DNA of 64,000 nt, taken from positions 78,882,186 through 78,946,185 of the forward strand of contig CM056743.1 in assembly GCA_029851415.1 (NCBI GenBank), in the 5' to 3' direction. Below, in pieces: positions 52,530 through 63,539 of this stretch. Source of the DNA: Eretmocerus hayati (taxonomy: Eukaryota; Arthropoda; Insecta; Hymenoptera; Aphelinidae). Positions within the stretch are counted from its first letter, which is position 1. The number at the start of each line of letters is the position of its first letter. The position numbers and the translations under genes were made by a program. The notes below the pieces were generated by a model. That model searched no databases. It saw nothing but the letters and a program-made list of their open reading frames with translations, and had not been told where the DNA came from.

Positions 52530-52982
52530 GTTGAGTGATTTATATAGATGGGCATGGATACCTCGAGTGCAACATGTAGTTCAAAGGTTTATCGTAATTG
52601 TGGGAAATGTGCTCGGTATGGTGGTACACCGCTTATACAGCAAACGGCCCCATTACCAGCGGATAGAGTTACACTGAAGTATGCCTTTCAAGCGTGTGGC
52701 ATCGATTATGCAGGACCAATTTCTGTTCTGTTTCCTCGCGGAACAGGTGCTAAAAATACAAAGGGATACTTTACGTTCTCGTTTGTATGTTCACGCGAGC
52801 AACTCATGTTGAAACCGTTTCGGATCTCACCACTCCAGCATTCTTAGCCGCCGTTCATAGATTCGCTGCAAGACAAGGTGAATGCTCAGATATATATTGC
52901 GAGAACGCCAAAGACTTTGTAGGTGCTGAAAGAGGGCTTCGGCAATTATTTGACCAAATATCGGCATTCTCAATAGAACTAA
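52530..52982 (+). pseudogene. BEL/Pao integrase, N-terminal and core part
   Basis: It continues the zinc domain (WAWIPR, NCGKCARYGG), then PLPADRVT, GIDYAGPI (first catalytic Asp), KGYFTF, and, after a frameshift near 52,800, HVETVSDLTTPAFLAAVHRF and SDIYCENAKDFVGAERGLRQL. The second catalytic Asp of the usual SDN/TDN is Glu here (CEN). Cut at 52,982 by foldback B. Confidence 0.8.
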
Positions 52983-54762
52983 CACGGTGGGTCGGAACGG
53001 CGAAAAAGTGTTAGGTGCGTGACCATGAAAAATACCAATTGGATATGTTTCGGGCTAGTCTCTAGATCATTTTCCAGAAAGAATTGAAATCATCGGTCGG
53101 GGATTTTTAAAATAACCGTCATTCTCGTGTTGTTTAAATTCACGCATTTTGATACTTCAACGATCCTTTCCCAATCACTCGAGCTATGATCGTTCAACTC
53201 AGAATCACTCTCAGAGCTAAACAGACAACAACATTCATCCATATCATCCGTTGGTCTGGCCTAAACCCGCCAGAGATGAAGCTGTGTTGATATACATTGA
53301 AATTTAGTGAAGTAGAATACCTACGTTGTTTTGATGAAAAGTCGTTCAATGCGAACATTTAATCAGGATTCAGAGCCATTCCAAGATTGTAGCACTACAT
53401 GTAATAGTCGTGTACATTTGAACGCATGTGAGATGTCAGAATCCCCGTAGAGCAATGCATATTACAGATATAGGCGAACATTCGTTTGATCGGAAAGAGA
53501 CCCCAAGAGGTGAATCCACAACTGATGTATACTTTTTGAACAAATCATACATCATTTTTGAATTCACTAAGGTATTAATCGTATCCCACAGTCATGTTTG
53601 AACATCAATGACATCCTCCGATCGCCGATTGGGATATAAGAACTTTTCATACGTCGCCTTCTTTTGTTGTGAGCGCTCTCTCGACCCTCCTCAGTTACTC
53701 CGTCCTCCCTTCTTCGTGGCAACTCCGAAACTCTTCTGGGGTGAAAATTGCACTCATGCTCGAGTGAATCTCACTCTTTCCAATTCGCCACAACAAGAGG
53801 GGGCGGGTGCTCACTCGGAGAGGTTGAGAGAGCGGATAGGGCTGGGATTACAACCTCATTGAAACAAAATTATATCACTCTTCCTGTTCAATCAATATAT
53901 ATTCAATTCTAAATGTAATCCATTGAACTCACATACAACTCGTAGTCTGCAATTTGGACATTCGGGATGATCGTGATGAATCTTATCCTCCGTCGACATT
54001 TGGAAAACACTGTGATGTATGGACTCAAAAGTCTGCTCGCTATGACAAATTTGGTCTCTCTTCGAAATTGAAATCCAAACTCAAGAAGTATTGGGCGCTG
54101 ATGATAAACTCTCAAGATCATTCTCACCTCAAAGATTCGAGATCAACTCTGATAATTTATGGATATGATAAAATCTAGTCATTCAAGAAAGATAAAATAG
54201 AAAGGTCTAGTCTTTTTAATATCTATCGTGAATCTCCATGAGTACTTCACATATTTTGCAGACCAGTGAGTCTCGAACATGCATGGACATCACATACACG
54301 TGTGATGTTGAATGTGATGTAACTATTATGGATCATATTGGTGTATGAATGACACTGAATCCTGACTGAATGCTCGTTTTGAACGATTTTTGATCAAAAT
54401 AACGTGGGTATTCCTCCTTACTAACACTAATCTCAAGGTATATCACCACAGCTTCATCTCTGGCGGGTTTAGGCCAGACCAACGAATGATATGGATGAAT
54501 ATACGTAAGAATGCTGTTGTCTGTTAAGCTCTGAGAGTTATTCTGAGTTGAAAGATCATAGCTCGAGTGATTGGAAAAGGATCGTTGAAGTATCAGAACG
54601 CGTGAATTTGAATAACACAAAAACGACGATTATTTTAAAAATCCCCGACCGATGATCTCAATTTTCCCTGGAAAATGATCTAGAAACTAGCCCGAAACAT
54701 ATCCAATAGGTATTTTCCATGATCACGCACCTAACACTTCTTCACTGTTCCGACCCGCCGTG
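52983..54762. mobile_element. CACGG-ended foldback element B, TSD CTAA
   Basis: The ends CACGGTGGGTCGGAACGGC and the inverse of CACGGCGGGTCGGAACAG are followed by arms sharing TGTTAGGTGCGTGA, TTGGATATGTTTCGGGCTAG and ATCATTTTCC with foldback A. Flanked by CTAA at 52,979-52,982 and 54,763-54,766; removal restores the integrase core frame. An inner inverted pair (GGTCTGGCCTAAACCCGCCA near 53,254 and its inverse near 54,460) shows the palindrome extends well inward. Frames inside (such as 53,608-53,862) are unrecognised. Confidence 0.88.
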
Positions 54763-55460
54763 CTAAGCGAAGAATTAGCTGAAGAGGAAGTCACTTGGCA
54801 CTTTTCACCGCCTCGCGCACCTCACTTTGGAGGTTTATGGGAGGCGGCGGTGCGCTCATTCAAACATCATCTGAAGCGAGTAGTGGGTGACTGTAAGCTC
54901 ACTTTTGAAGAATTGCAAACCCTGAGTTCTCACATCGAAGCATGCCTAAATTCTAGACCGCTTTGCCTTCTGTCACCTGAAGGAACAGATTTTGTTAACC
55001 TTACTCCGGGACATTTGCTCATTGGTAGATCTATGACTGCTCTACCTAAACCATATAACGATGCAGAAATAACACAGTCTTCTCAGTGCAGGTAGAGAGC
55101 CATACAACGCATGAGGAATGATTTTTGAAATCGATGGCGTATGGAAGTCATGCATCATTATCAACTGAGGACCAAATGGCTAGCAGTCCATGAACAACTC
55201 CGAGTGGGAGACCTCGTGTTGGTGCAGGACGAGCTTACGCCACCTACAAAATGGCCCATGGCATGGGTCACTGCCGTCCATCCAGGAGCTGACGGATTGG
55301 TGCGTGTGGTCGATCTCAGGACCGCCACTACAACACTTTGTCGGGCACTCTGCAAGATCATCAAGTTGCCCGTAGATCCTGGCAAAGAGGGCAGGGAGCC
55401 CTCTGGTCAACCCGAAGAAGAAGCCAGGGAACAACAAGAAGAATCATGGAAGAAAACCGC
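54763..55460 (+). pseudogene. BEL/Pao integrase C-terminal part and tail domain
   Basis: VTWHFSPPRAPHFGGLWEAA contains the third catalytic residue (Glu of GGLWE). VRSFKHHLKRV, LEACLNSRPL-type sequence (IEACLNSRPLCLLS), LTPGHLLIGRSM, then VGDLVLVQDELTPPTKWPMA, HPGADGLVRVVDLRTA and a Glu-rich tail follow. In-frame stops at 55,093-55,095 and 55,126-55,128 break it. Interrupted at 55,460 by foldback C. Confidence 0.8.
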
Positions 55461-56581
55461 CACGGTGTCTTTGAACCAACTTTAATTGAGTCGGAAGACC
55501 ACCTCGCCAAATATTTTCTTAAATGGTTGTTCAGGGCTCAAATAACATCTTCCAACTGTTTTTGAAATCGCCTACGTTAGAATTTTCAAATAAATTAACT
55601 TTTATGATTTTTTTTTGAAAAAATTGTCAAAAAACGACTCTGACGCGCTTTGGTGATGATGAACGCTTAGTTATATGCTTCAAATTTCACAAAAATTTTG
55701 TGAGAAAGTGCAGATGGTTCATGACACTCTATCCCAAAAGATTCGCAATGTAATGCGTAGAGGAAGGGACAGGCTTCGTGAGCTGTGACTAAGGCTTGGG
55801 TAGAGAGTCAGATGGCGAATATAGTAAGGTATATACCACCTATCTGTATTGGGGAATTTGTCGTCTGCTCACGGCTCTGTCTTCTTCTTACTCACATTGG
55901 TCCTAATCATATGTACACAATGCCTTGGACTCTCCTTGGACACAATACCAAAAATTTGAGTCGATTCTCTGCATGAAAGCAAACACGTGGCATCTTAGAA
56001 CTACGATTGAGATACCCCCTCCACTCAAATGCGAGATGTGGAGCAGTTATGACATACCTGCAAGCTCTCCAGAACCGGATTGAGAGCTCTTATTGCGCGA
56101 TGAGGACCTTGACGAGAGTCCAAGGCATTGTGTACATATGATTAGGACCAATGTGAGTAAGAAGAAGACAGATCCGTGAGCAGACGATAAATTTCCCAAT
56201 ATAGATAGGTGGACCTTACTATATTCGCCATCTGACTCTCTACCCAAGCATTAGTCACAGCTTACGAAGCCTATCCCTTCCTCTACGCATTACATCGCGA
56301 ATCTTTTGGGATAGAGTGTCATGAACCATCTGCACTTTCTAACGAAATTTTTGTGAAATTTGAAGCATATAACTAAGCGTTCAACATCACCAAAGCGCGT
56401 CAAAGTCATTTTTGGCGATTTTTTCAGGAAAAAATCATAAAAGTTGATTCATTTGAAAATTTTAACGTAGGCGATTTTAAAAACAGTTGGAAGATGTTAT
56501 TTGAGCCCTGAACAACCATTTGAGAAAATATTTGGCGAGGTGGTCTTCCGACTCATTTAAAGTTGGTTCAAGGACACCGTG
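55461..56581. mobile_element. CACGG-ended foldback element C, TSD CCGC
   Basis: Ends CACGGTGTCTTTGAACCAAC and its near inverse, with CCGC at 55,457-55,460 and 56,582-56,585. The arms (~500 bp each) mirror GAGTCGGAAGACCACCTCGC, CATCTTCCAACTGTTTTT, ACTCTATCCCAAAAGATTCG and ATTGTGTACATATGATTAGG. The sequence differs from A and B except for the CACGG terminus, an internal GAGTCGGAAG motif and the 4 bp duplication, so it is a related but distinct family. Confidence 0.85.
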
Positions 56582-57441
56582 CCGCGTAACCTCCACACTT
56601 CACTACACATCTTTTCCACGTTCCGCGACACCCGCGAATCATATGTCGTTCGTTTGGCCCCAATTTTGTGTAATTTGTATTCCTAGAGCTTCATTGGAGT
56701 CACAATAGTTTATTTGCCAAGTAGAATCATTGCGAAACCGACGCGTGGAAGGGGTTAGAATGATTTGTCCATCTCTAACCACAATTTTTCTCTAACTCAG
56801 AGTCATTTTGAAGCCTAGAATTTCCAAATGATTTGAGTTCGTATCATCCAATCGTGTCCTAAAATTGGACCTATTTACTATGTTGTTTGACTTTTATCAA
56901 TTTTGGGAGAAAATGTGTCTCGTGCAATATTTTTCTGTTGATTGATTTTATTTTCAGTTGTTGCATTGGTAACTGATCACTATGCGTGATGTTGTTTGTT
57001 CAAATTGATCAGTTTATACAATTGAATTTGATTCTAACATGTTGAAATAGATTGAGATATAGTTCCCATTTTCGAGATCTTATTGACGCGTGGAGCTCGA
57101 TTGAATTTCTTTTCATTGATCTATTGAATTCAAAATGTTGATAGTTTCCACTATTCTCAGTATTATCGGTCACTGTCGGGTAGAATCATTCGTGAGATCA
57201 TTAATGATCAGTTGAGCCGTCAATCATCCATTTTAGAAACGATTATGTAGTAATTTTCTTCCGGTTGACGACTCAGATTTTGCTTATTCAATCACGGTTG
57301 TAAAGTTCAAATATCTCGGGATCATTGAGTTTTTCGAACATTTTGTCCCCCCAAATTCGCCAGGGTTAAGATCAAGTTGACCATTTCATGTATTGGAAGT
57401 TCCTTTTCGTTGCTTGCTATGAGCGAGCAAAGGAGGTGGGA
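56582..57441 (+). other. BEL/Pao 3' untranslated region and polypurine tract
   Basis: About 860 bp with no gene, AT-rich. AAAGGAGGTGGGA at 57,429-57,441 directly precedes the 3' LTR and serves as the polypurine tract for plus-strand priming. Confidence 0.6.
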
Positions 57442-57956
57442 TATTCGGGAAAGTCGGATGCATTCGGATATATTTTTAGAGCTTTCGAGAGCGAGAGAGC
57501 CAAGGTAGAGCAATGAACTTTTCCTCTCCTTAAAATTGCATGATTTTTAATGCCCGCTGATTGGCACATTCAAAATTCTTAGAAATTTGGCAACATTGCT
57601 CTCCCTCAGTCCCTCTCGGCCTCGACGGCGATCTCGCTTCGGCGAACCGGCAGTTGACCACCGACCGCCGAGCAGGCCAATTATTGTAAGCCTAGCTCAC
57701 CCTCGCGATTTCCAAGTGCCACGAGCTCCATCGCATTTCCTTCGCGAATTTGATCTCTTCGCGCCGCGAATTCACCCCTCACTTCTCTCGCGCCTTTTTC
57801 TATAACCAAATGTAGTGAAACGTGAAGTGAGTAAATTCATACAAGTTATTATATCAGATATCGAGTGTTATAATTTTCAGCTTCCACTGCCCTGGCCTCG
57901 AGCGCCCCATCGCGACCTCATAATATATATTCATATCTCGGGCCTCACCCGTTTAA
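57442..57956 (+). repeat. BEL/Pao 3' LTR
   Basis: Homologous to 29,081-29,580 over its full length. It begins TATTCGGGAAAGTCGG, with the terminal TG changed to TA, and ends CACCCGTTTAA followed by TTTC. Open frames across it (57,587-57,805) exist only because the LTR is GC-rich there. Confidence 0.75.
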
Positions 57957-59020
57957 TTTCCATCATGAAATTTTGGGAATTGATTGAATCCCCCACCGTC
58001 CTTCAAGATCAACAAGATCAAATAATCAACTTGTATAATATCAGCCACAATCTCCAGATATTTCATAGTTCAACTCTGATTCTCGTGAAATTTGAATCGA
58101 ATGATTTCTTAAAAATTGATAACTGATTAGAAGAACACATGTAATGTGCTCTTTTTTTCCTCTTGACAGCTCATGTTTATTTGTTATCCATCTTCGATCG
58201 TTGTGAGTTCAAATTTAAACTTCGAAGATTGTTTGGAAGATCTAAGGTATTTTTCTGTTCTCCTTCTGGGTAGCTCACGTAAGAAGGAGTAAATGGACAC
58301 GGGGGATGGTTGAGGACGTTCCCAAACCAGCATCTGTTGTTTATTCAATTCTTTGAGATTCAGATATTAAATCATTATGATAACATATAGGATGAATGTT
58401 ATATAAACAGCGTATAGAAAGTGATTCTCATGATTATGACACAATAATTTCATCTTGATTGATACTCAATCGATAATATCTAATTGAGTGGTCGTCTAGC
58501 ATTCGAATGGGTTATAATGGGTCGAGAGGTGATTTACATTTGCTCGAGGTTTATATTGGAATATTATTTATGATGAAATTCATATACAAGTTTACCAAGA
58601 TTCATACAACCAGGAGACTTCCCTTCATCTTTATCATTTTTTGAGAATTTTCGATGTAACCTCAACATTTGCATGTTGTTTAATAAATTATTCGAATTAT
58701 TTTGAATATCCATATATCACTCTTATCTGATTGACATCTCCATTATGAGTTCACAGAGTTGATTGTGTTGAGTCTGGTTTTGTGTGCTTTCAGAGTATTG
58801 CATGTAGCACACCATCACAAGAATCGAGGGAGACATGTTCAGAGTCAAGAGGAGACATGTTCAAGAGGAGAAATTTCATATTAGTTGGTGAATCTGATAC
58901 GCTCATTGGTTGTCCAATATTGGGCCAAAAAGTTGATGTTCAGAAAAGAGGGAATCCAACGATATGATCTGTGTGAGCTGCGATAGTGTAATGTTTTCAT
59001 GTTTGGTGAGCTACGACCAC
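57957..59020. other. no gene recognised
   Basis: About 1.06 kb AT-rich flank of the BEL element. Short frames (57,815-58,126 and 58,782-58,967) lack motifs. No repeats seen apart from the boundary elements. Confidence 0.35.
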
Positions 59021-59022
59021 TA

Positions 59023-60152
59023 GGGTGGGCCGAAAAAGGGCTTTTTCCGGAAATCGATACGCCCTAGCGTGGAAATGTTGTGTTTGTACATATGGATGTG
59101 AAAAAAATTTTGCTGGACGCTGAGAAATGAGATTTTAGGTCCCAGCAAGAGCTATCAAGCTTTTATCAAAATTAACGCAGGTTCAAATGGGAATGTGCCT
59201 AATTCGGCACTTTTTTCTTCCCAACTTTGCTCGCATTTCTGGCGCATTCAAGCATTTTCCAACGTACTCTAGCTCATTTTAAAGCTCGTTCAAAAACCTA
59301 CAAAATGAGCTGAAGTACCTCCAATTTTGACTAACCCGAGCCGATCTATCTCAATTTTCCCAAAAAGTAATCATTATTGAAAATTCCAAGAATAGGGCGA
59401 TTCTCCCTTCAAACTTTGCTGTATTTATGGTCCATCTGAACATCTTTCAACGTACTTTAGCTCATCTTGAAGCTTGTTCCGAAACCTACGAAATGAGCTG
59501 AAGTACGTCCAATTTTGACCAACCCAAGCCAAACTACCTCAATTTTTCCATTTCTAGTTTCGAAAGGAGTGAGGCGGGAGGGGGAAGTCGCTTATTTCCA
59601 GATCTTTCAAAACTAATCACTTTTTAGAAAAATTGAGATAAATTCGTTCGGGTTAGTCAAAATTGGACGTACTTCAGCTCATTTTGTAGGTTTTAAAACA
59701 GGCTTTGAAATGAGCTAGAGTACTTTGAAAAATGTTCAGATGCACCAGAAATACAAGCAAAGTTCGAAGGGAGAATGGCTCTTTTTTGGGATTTCTAATA
59801 ATGATCACTTTCTGGAAAGATTGGGATAGATTCTCTCTGGTCAGGGGGATTTGGACGTACTTCAGCACATTTTGTAGGATTTAGAACAAGCTTTGGAATG
59901 AGCTAAAGAAGGTTGGAAAATGCTTGGATGCGCCAGAAATGCGAGCAAAGTTAGGAAGCAGAAAGTACCGAATTAGGCACATCCCCGTTCAAACCTGCGT
60001 TAATTTTGATAAAAGCTTGATGGTTCTTTCTATGACCTGAAATCTCATTCCTCAGCGTCCAGCAGAATTCTTTCCAAATCTGTATGTACAAACACAACAT
60101 TTCCATGCTAGGGTGTATCGATTTTCGAAAGAAGCCCTATTTCGGCCCACCC
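59023..60152. mobile_element. palindromic MITE, ~1.13 kb, TA target
   Basis: Terminal inverted repeats begin GGGTGGGCCGAAAAAGGGC, flanked by TA (59,021-59,022 and 60,153-60,154). The arms mirror GGAAATGTTGTGTTTGTACA, AAGCTTTTATCAAAATTAACG and GTGCCTAATTCGG. Each arm also holds two diverged copies of a ~180 bp motif (CGCCAGAAATGCGAGCAAAG ... GAAATGAGCTAAAGTACG). A TA duplication suggests Tc1/mariner-type mobilisation. Confidence 0.85.
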
Positions 60153-60154
60153 TA

Positions 60155-60640
60155 ATGACCACCCCACATCTACAGTAGCTCGACAACATACAATCGTAAT
60201 CTGTCGATCTCAGGGATGAAAGTCTCGATCTCTATGTGAACCATGGCATCATACGGAGCTCTTGCAACTCGTAGATGTATCCAGTTGCACTCAGAGGTGC
60301 CAGTCGTTTGACGATTTTGGGATATTGTATTGGAAAATATTCTGATTGGACGAAAGAATAGTATCATCGAATTCACAACTTCCACATTTGATTTTGTGAG
60401 ATTTTTAAAAAGGAATTGGATTTCTGTTAACAGATGTGGAACTACGATTGGTGGTAAAATTGAAAATTCTTGGAAGTATCTAATGCTCAATCGGATGTGG
60501 ATGGAGGGTTCGGGGGTCGAGAACTGAGTATTACTATGCCATATATCTGATTATTCCATGCCAATTACTTGACTTTGTCAAGCTCCACCAACAAAAAGGT
60601 TGCGTTGATATTGGGAATTTCCATGACTCTGAAGTTCTAA
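60155..60640. other. no gene recognised
   Basis: Unique-looking 490 bp. The minus frame 60,170-60,490 and the plus frame 60,330-60,527 overlap each other and show no recognisable motif. Confidence 0.35.
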
Positions 60641-61290
60641 TCAATTATGTTAATTTTTTTCTCGAATTCGAGACTCTGTTCGGAAATTTCTCGATTGAAA
60701 TCGATTTATAGAGACGGAAGGAGGTGCCTGGATTTTTTGCAGCCCCCCCCCCCCCCCGGTGAATGCGAACAAACCCTAATCGAGGGTTGGAATTCGGGAA
60801 TTTCTGTAGAGAAGTCCAGGAGGCTCCGTTCCAGAATTCCTCGATTGCGATCGCTTCCTAGTTACGGGAGGAGGTGCTTGGATTTTTGCAGCCCCCCCCC
60901 CTCGCCCGGTGAATGCGAATAGCCCCTAATGAAGGGTTGGAATCCGGGAATTTTTGTAGAACAGGCCAGGAGGCTCTGTTCCAAAATTCCTCGATTGCGA
61001 TGGCTTCATAGTGACGGGAAGAGGTGCCTGAATTTTTTGCAGCCCCCCCCCCCTCGTAGATGCGAGCAACCCCCAATCGAGGGTTAAAGTTCTCGAATTT
61101 TTGTAGAACAGGCCAGGAGGCTTTGGTCCAAAATTTTTCAATTGGGATCGCTCCTCATCGACGGAAGGAGGTGCCTGAATTTCTGCAGCCCCCCCCCCCC
61201 CCCCCGGTAGATGCGAGCAACCCCCAATCGAGGGTTGAAGTTCTCAAATTTTTGTAGAACAGGCCAGGAGGCTTTGTTCCAAAATTTCAT
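60641..61290. repeat. ~150 bp minisatellite with poly-C tracts, about 4 units
   Basis: Each unit contains GGAGGTGCCTGGATTTTTGC, AGCC followed by 10-17 C, GGTGAATGCGA or GGTAGATGCGA, CCAATCGAGGGTTG, TTTTTGTAGAACAGGCCAGG and TTCCAAAATTCCTCGATTG. Units start near 60,719, 60,869, 61,020 and 61,168. The poly-C length varies from unit to unit. Frames through it are artefacts of the repeats. Confidence 0.9.
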
Positions 61291-61783
61291 ATAAGTTGCA
61301 GCAAGCTTATATCAGGGAGGCTACTATCACCACCTGGAGGATTCACCCGAATGGGGTTCACTCGTACCCAGTGGCGGAAGTATTGAACTCACAGCCCGAC
61401 GACCGTCAATGAGAATGGCTCAAATTGATGGATCACAATGATTCCTAGAGAAATATCTCATCGAATTACTATAATGAAGTTAGGTATTCCCGCCATTGTG
61501 ATTGTTCCACAGAAAAAATTGTACGCCTAATTCGAGTTTGGCGTGTCTTGGTCCGAGTTAATCAGTTATTGATTAGAAAAGATGCCTGAGAACATAATGG
61601 AGAATGAAATTCCTTCGCAATCTCACAAGGGGGGACCACGGGGTCCGGGTCGCCAATCTCCCCCAGGATTTCCTTTTCAGTTTTGTACCATTGAAGAGAT
61701 GGAGAATCCGAAGTAACTCCGTCAAATCAGTCTCCTGTCCAAAGATACAGCCACTGACATCAACATTGCTAATATACATTACC
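61291..61783. other. no gene recognised
   Basis: About 490 bp without a supportable gene. Frames on both strands near 61,573-61,819 overlap and are unknown. Confidence 0.35.
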
Positions 61784-62690
61784 AGTCTAAAGTCTCAATA
61801 CACCTGGAAATCAAACTGATGATCTTCAGAGTTGGATATCTGAGAGCCTATTGGTGGTAGAGAGCTCTACGTGGTCGCGTTTTGTAGATCATATCAAGAA
61901 CTATTGAATCTATTTCCTTCATTTCCCGTCCCACGTGTTATACCAAAGACACACGAGTCAGAAAACCTACTTTTTTCGCAATTTTCCAGGAAAGGTTCAA
62001 ACGCCTGCTAATTTTCGTGAGATTGTTGGATCGCTATGAGACGAATGACATCCCCCATCACATGGAAAGATCTTCGAAATACGTCTTTGAACCTCTCTCA
62101 AAGTGGTTCTGATTTTGAGATCCCACTGATTCAGTGAGGGTGTCTTTATCTCAAAAATCACACGATAATCCAAAAATGATGAGAAACAGTCCATTTTGAG
62201 GCATCTGACGTTCATTACTGCGAGAGTTTGACTCAACATCGAGATAGCCATCGTAAATGAAGGCTACCAACCTTAAACTGGGCTGTTTCTCTTCATTTTT
62301 GAATTATCAAGGGATTTTTCGAAAAAAAACACCCTCACTGAATCAGTTACTTCTCGAAACCAGAACCACTGTGAGAGACGTTCAAAAACGGATCTTGAAG
62401 GTATTTTCATGAACTCGAAGATGTCATTGGTTTCATTGCGATCCAACAATCTCTCCAAAATTTGCTGACGTTCGTACCTTGGCTAGAATATTGCGAAAAA
62501 AGTAAATTTTCTGACTCGTGTGTCTCTGGTATGATACGCAGGACGGGGAATATAGAAAGAAGATTTGAAAGAACTCGATTCGAACTACAAAATGCGACCA
62601 CACAGAGTTCTCAACGATCGATAGGTTCTGAGATAACCAGCTATGAAGATCATCAATTCGATTTCCAGGTGTATTGAGACTTTTGACCAG
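61784..62690. mobile_element. foldback element, ~0.9 kb
   Basis: AGTCTCAATACACCTGGAAATC (about 61,792) is mirrored by GATTTCCAGGTGTATTGAGACT (about 62,660). Inward, GACACACGAGTCAGAAAA mirrors TTTTCTGACTCGTGTGTC, and CACTGATTCAGTGAGGGTGT mirrors ACACCCTCACTGAATCAGT. The centre is near 62,235. No coding capacity is conserved between arms; the exact ends are uncertain. Confidence 0.75.
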
Positions 62691-62754
62691 TCGTGTAGGC
62701 CCATGTTAAAAAGTGACATAAGGTAAGTGTACCCAACTTGCCCCTAGGGCTGCC

Positions 62755-62910
62755 GTCGAGCGAGAAACCCGAGAAATTTGGTCATTCTCGTCTCGACGAG
62801 AAAAAATTTACAACGTTCTCGTCCTCGTCTTTCAGGACTCGAGAACGAAAATTTTTGATCTCGTCTCGTCGAGAAATTTCTCGGCCTCCACCGAGAGTTC
62901 TCGACAAAAT
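62755..62910. repeat. subterminal CTCG/CGAG repeats of the hAT element
   Basis: Repeated TCTCGTCTCGWCGAGAAA and CTCGAGAAC motifs in both orientations within the first 165 bp of the element. Subterminal repeats are usual transposase-binding sites in hAT elements. Confidence 0.6.
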
Positions 62911-63131
62911 TTTGGACTGAGCTATAGTGATCGGTTTCACCTATACTTATAGTCGATAAAAGCGATCACTGATTATCCTATCTCTGATGCAATCTTGTAG
63001 AAGAAATCGATTCTGCGGCAATATTCCGGGCTTTATTTACATTCGTCTTTGTACCGCGGGATTGATGTGTAGTGTTTGTGGACAACGTATAAAATTTGTG
63101 TTCCAAGTTGAAAATTCTTTGAATGTAAAAG

Positions 63132-63376
63132 ATGTCTGCGGCACAGAAGAGTGAATACTTGAAGCATTTCAGAACAGATACGAAAGGTGATGGGAAAGTA
63201 GGAGTATGTTTGCTCTGCGAAAAAAAGAGTGTGAAGAAGGAGTTGAAGATGACCGACTCGAACACGTCAGTTCTTAAAAGACACCTCGAAAAAATACACG
63301 CGAAAGAATACAAGGCAATTCACGGACAAAGAAAGTCTGTTCTAATCCTCAGAAATCATTGCAGACATGTATCCAA
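63132..63376 (+). CDS. hAT transposase, N-terminal BED zinc-finger exon
   Basis: From ATG 63,132 (MSAAQKSEYLKHF) the frame encodes GVCLLCEKKS, then TSVLKRHLEKIHAKEY, a BED-type C-x2-C ... H-x4-H DNA-binding finger. The frame stops after codon 82. A strong GTAAGT donor at 63,377 would end the exon at 63,376, but joining it to the ACAG acceptor at 63,536-63,539 shifts the frame by one. A weak donor at 63,369 (GTATCC) keeps it. Either this copy has a small frameshift or the weak site is used. Confidence 0.7.
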
Positions 63377-63539
63377 GTAAGTGGAATATCTCAGTAAAAA
63401 TGCTCACGTATAGCTGACCGATTATGTGTGATACATGTATATCTATATTCTATTGGACACATTGTTTACATTCGAATACTCAACTTGCCCGGCATATACA
63501 TAACAATCGCTCCCTCGATTATATGACTTTCGGTTACAG

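Larger units (their letters stand above)
29081..57956 (+). mobile_element. BEL/Pao LTR retrotransposon, shattered by four nested insertions
   Basis: Paired ~500 bp direct repeats (LTRs) bound gag, protease, RT, RNase H and integrase remnants, all on the plus strand. A tRNA-type primer site follows the 5' LTR and a polypurine tract precedes the 3' LTR. Subtracting the inserts at 31,308-42,516, 45,708-52,529, 52,983-54,762 and 55,461-56,581 with one TSD copy each leaves about 7.9 kb, normal for BEL/Pao. A TTTC direct repeat at 29,077-29,080 and 57,957-57,960 is a plausible TSD. The copy has in-frame stops, frameshifts, an RT deletion and altered catalytic residues, so it is inactive. Confidence 0.8.
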
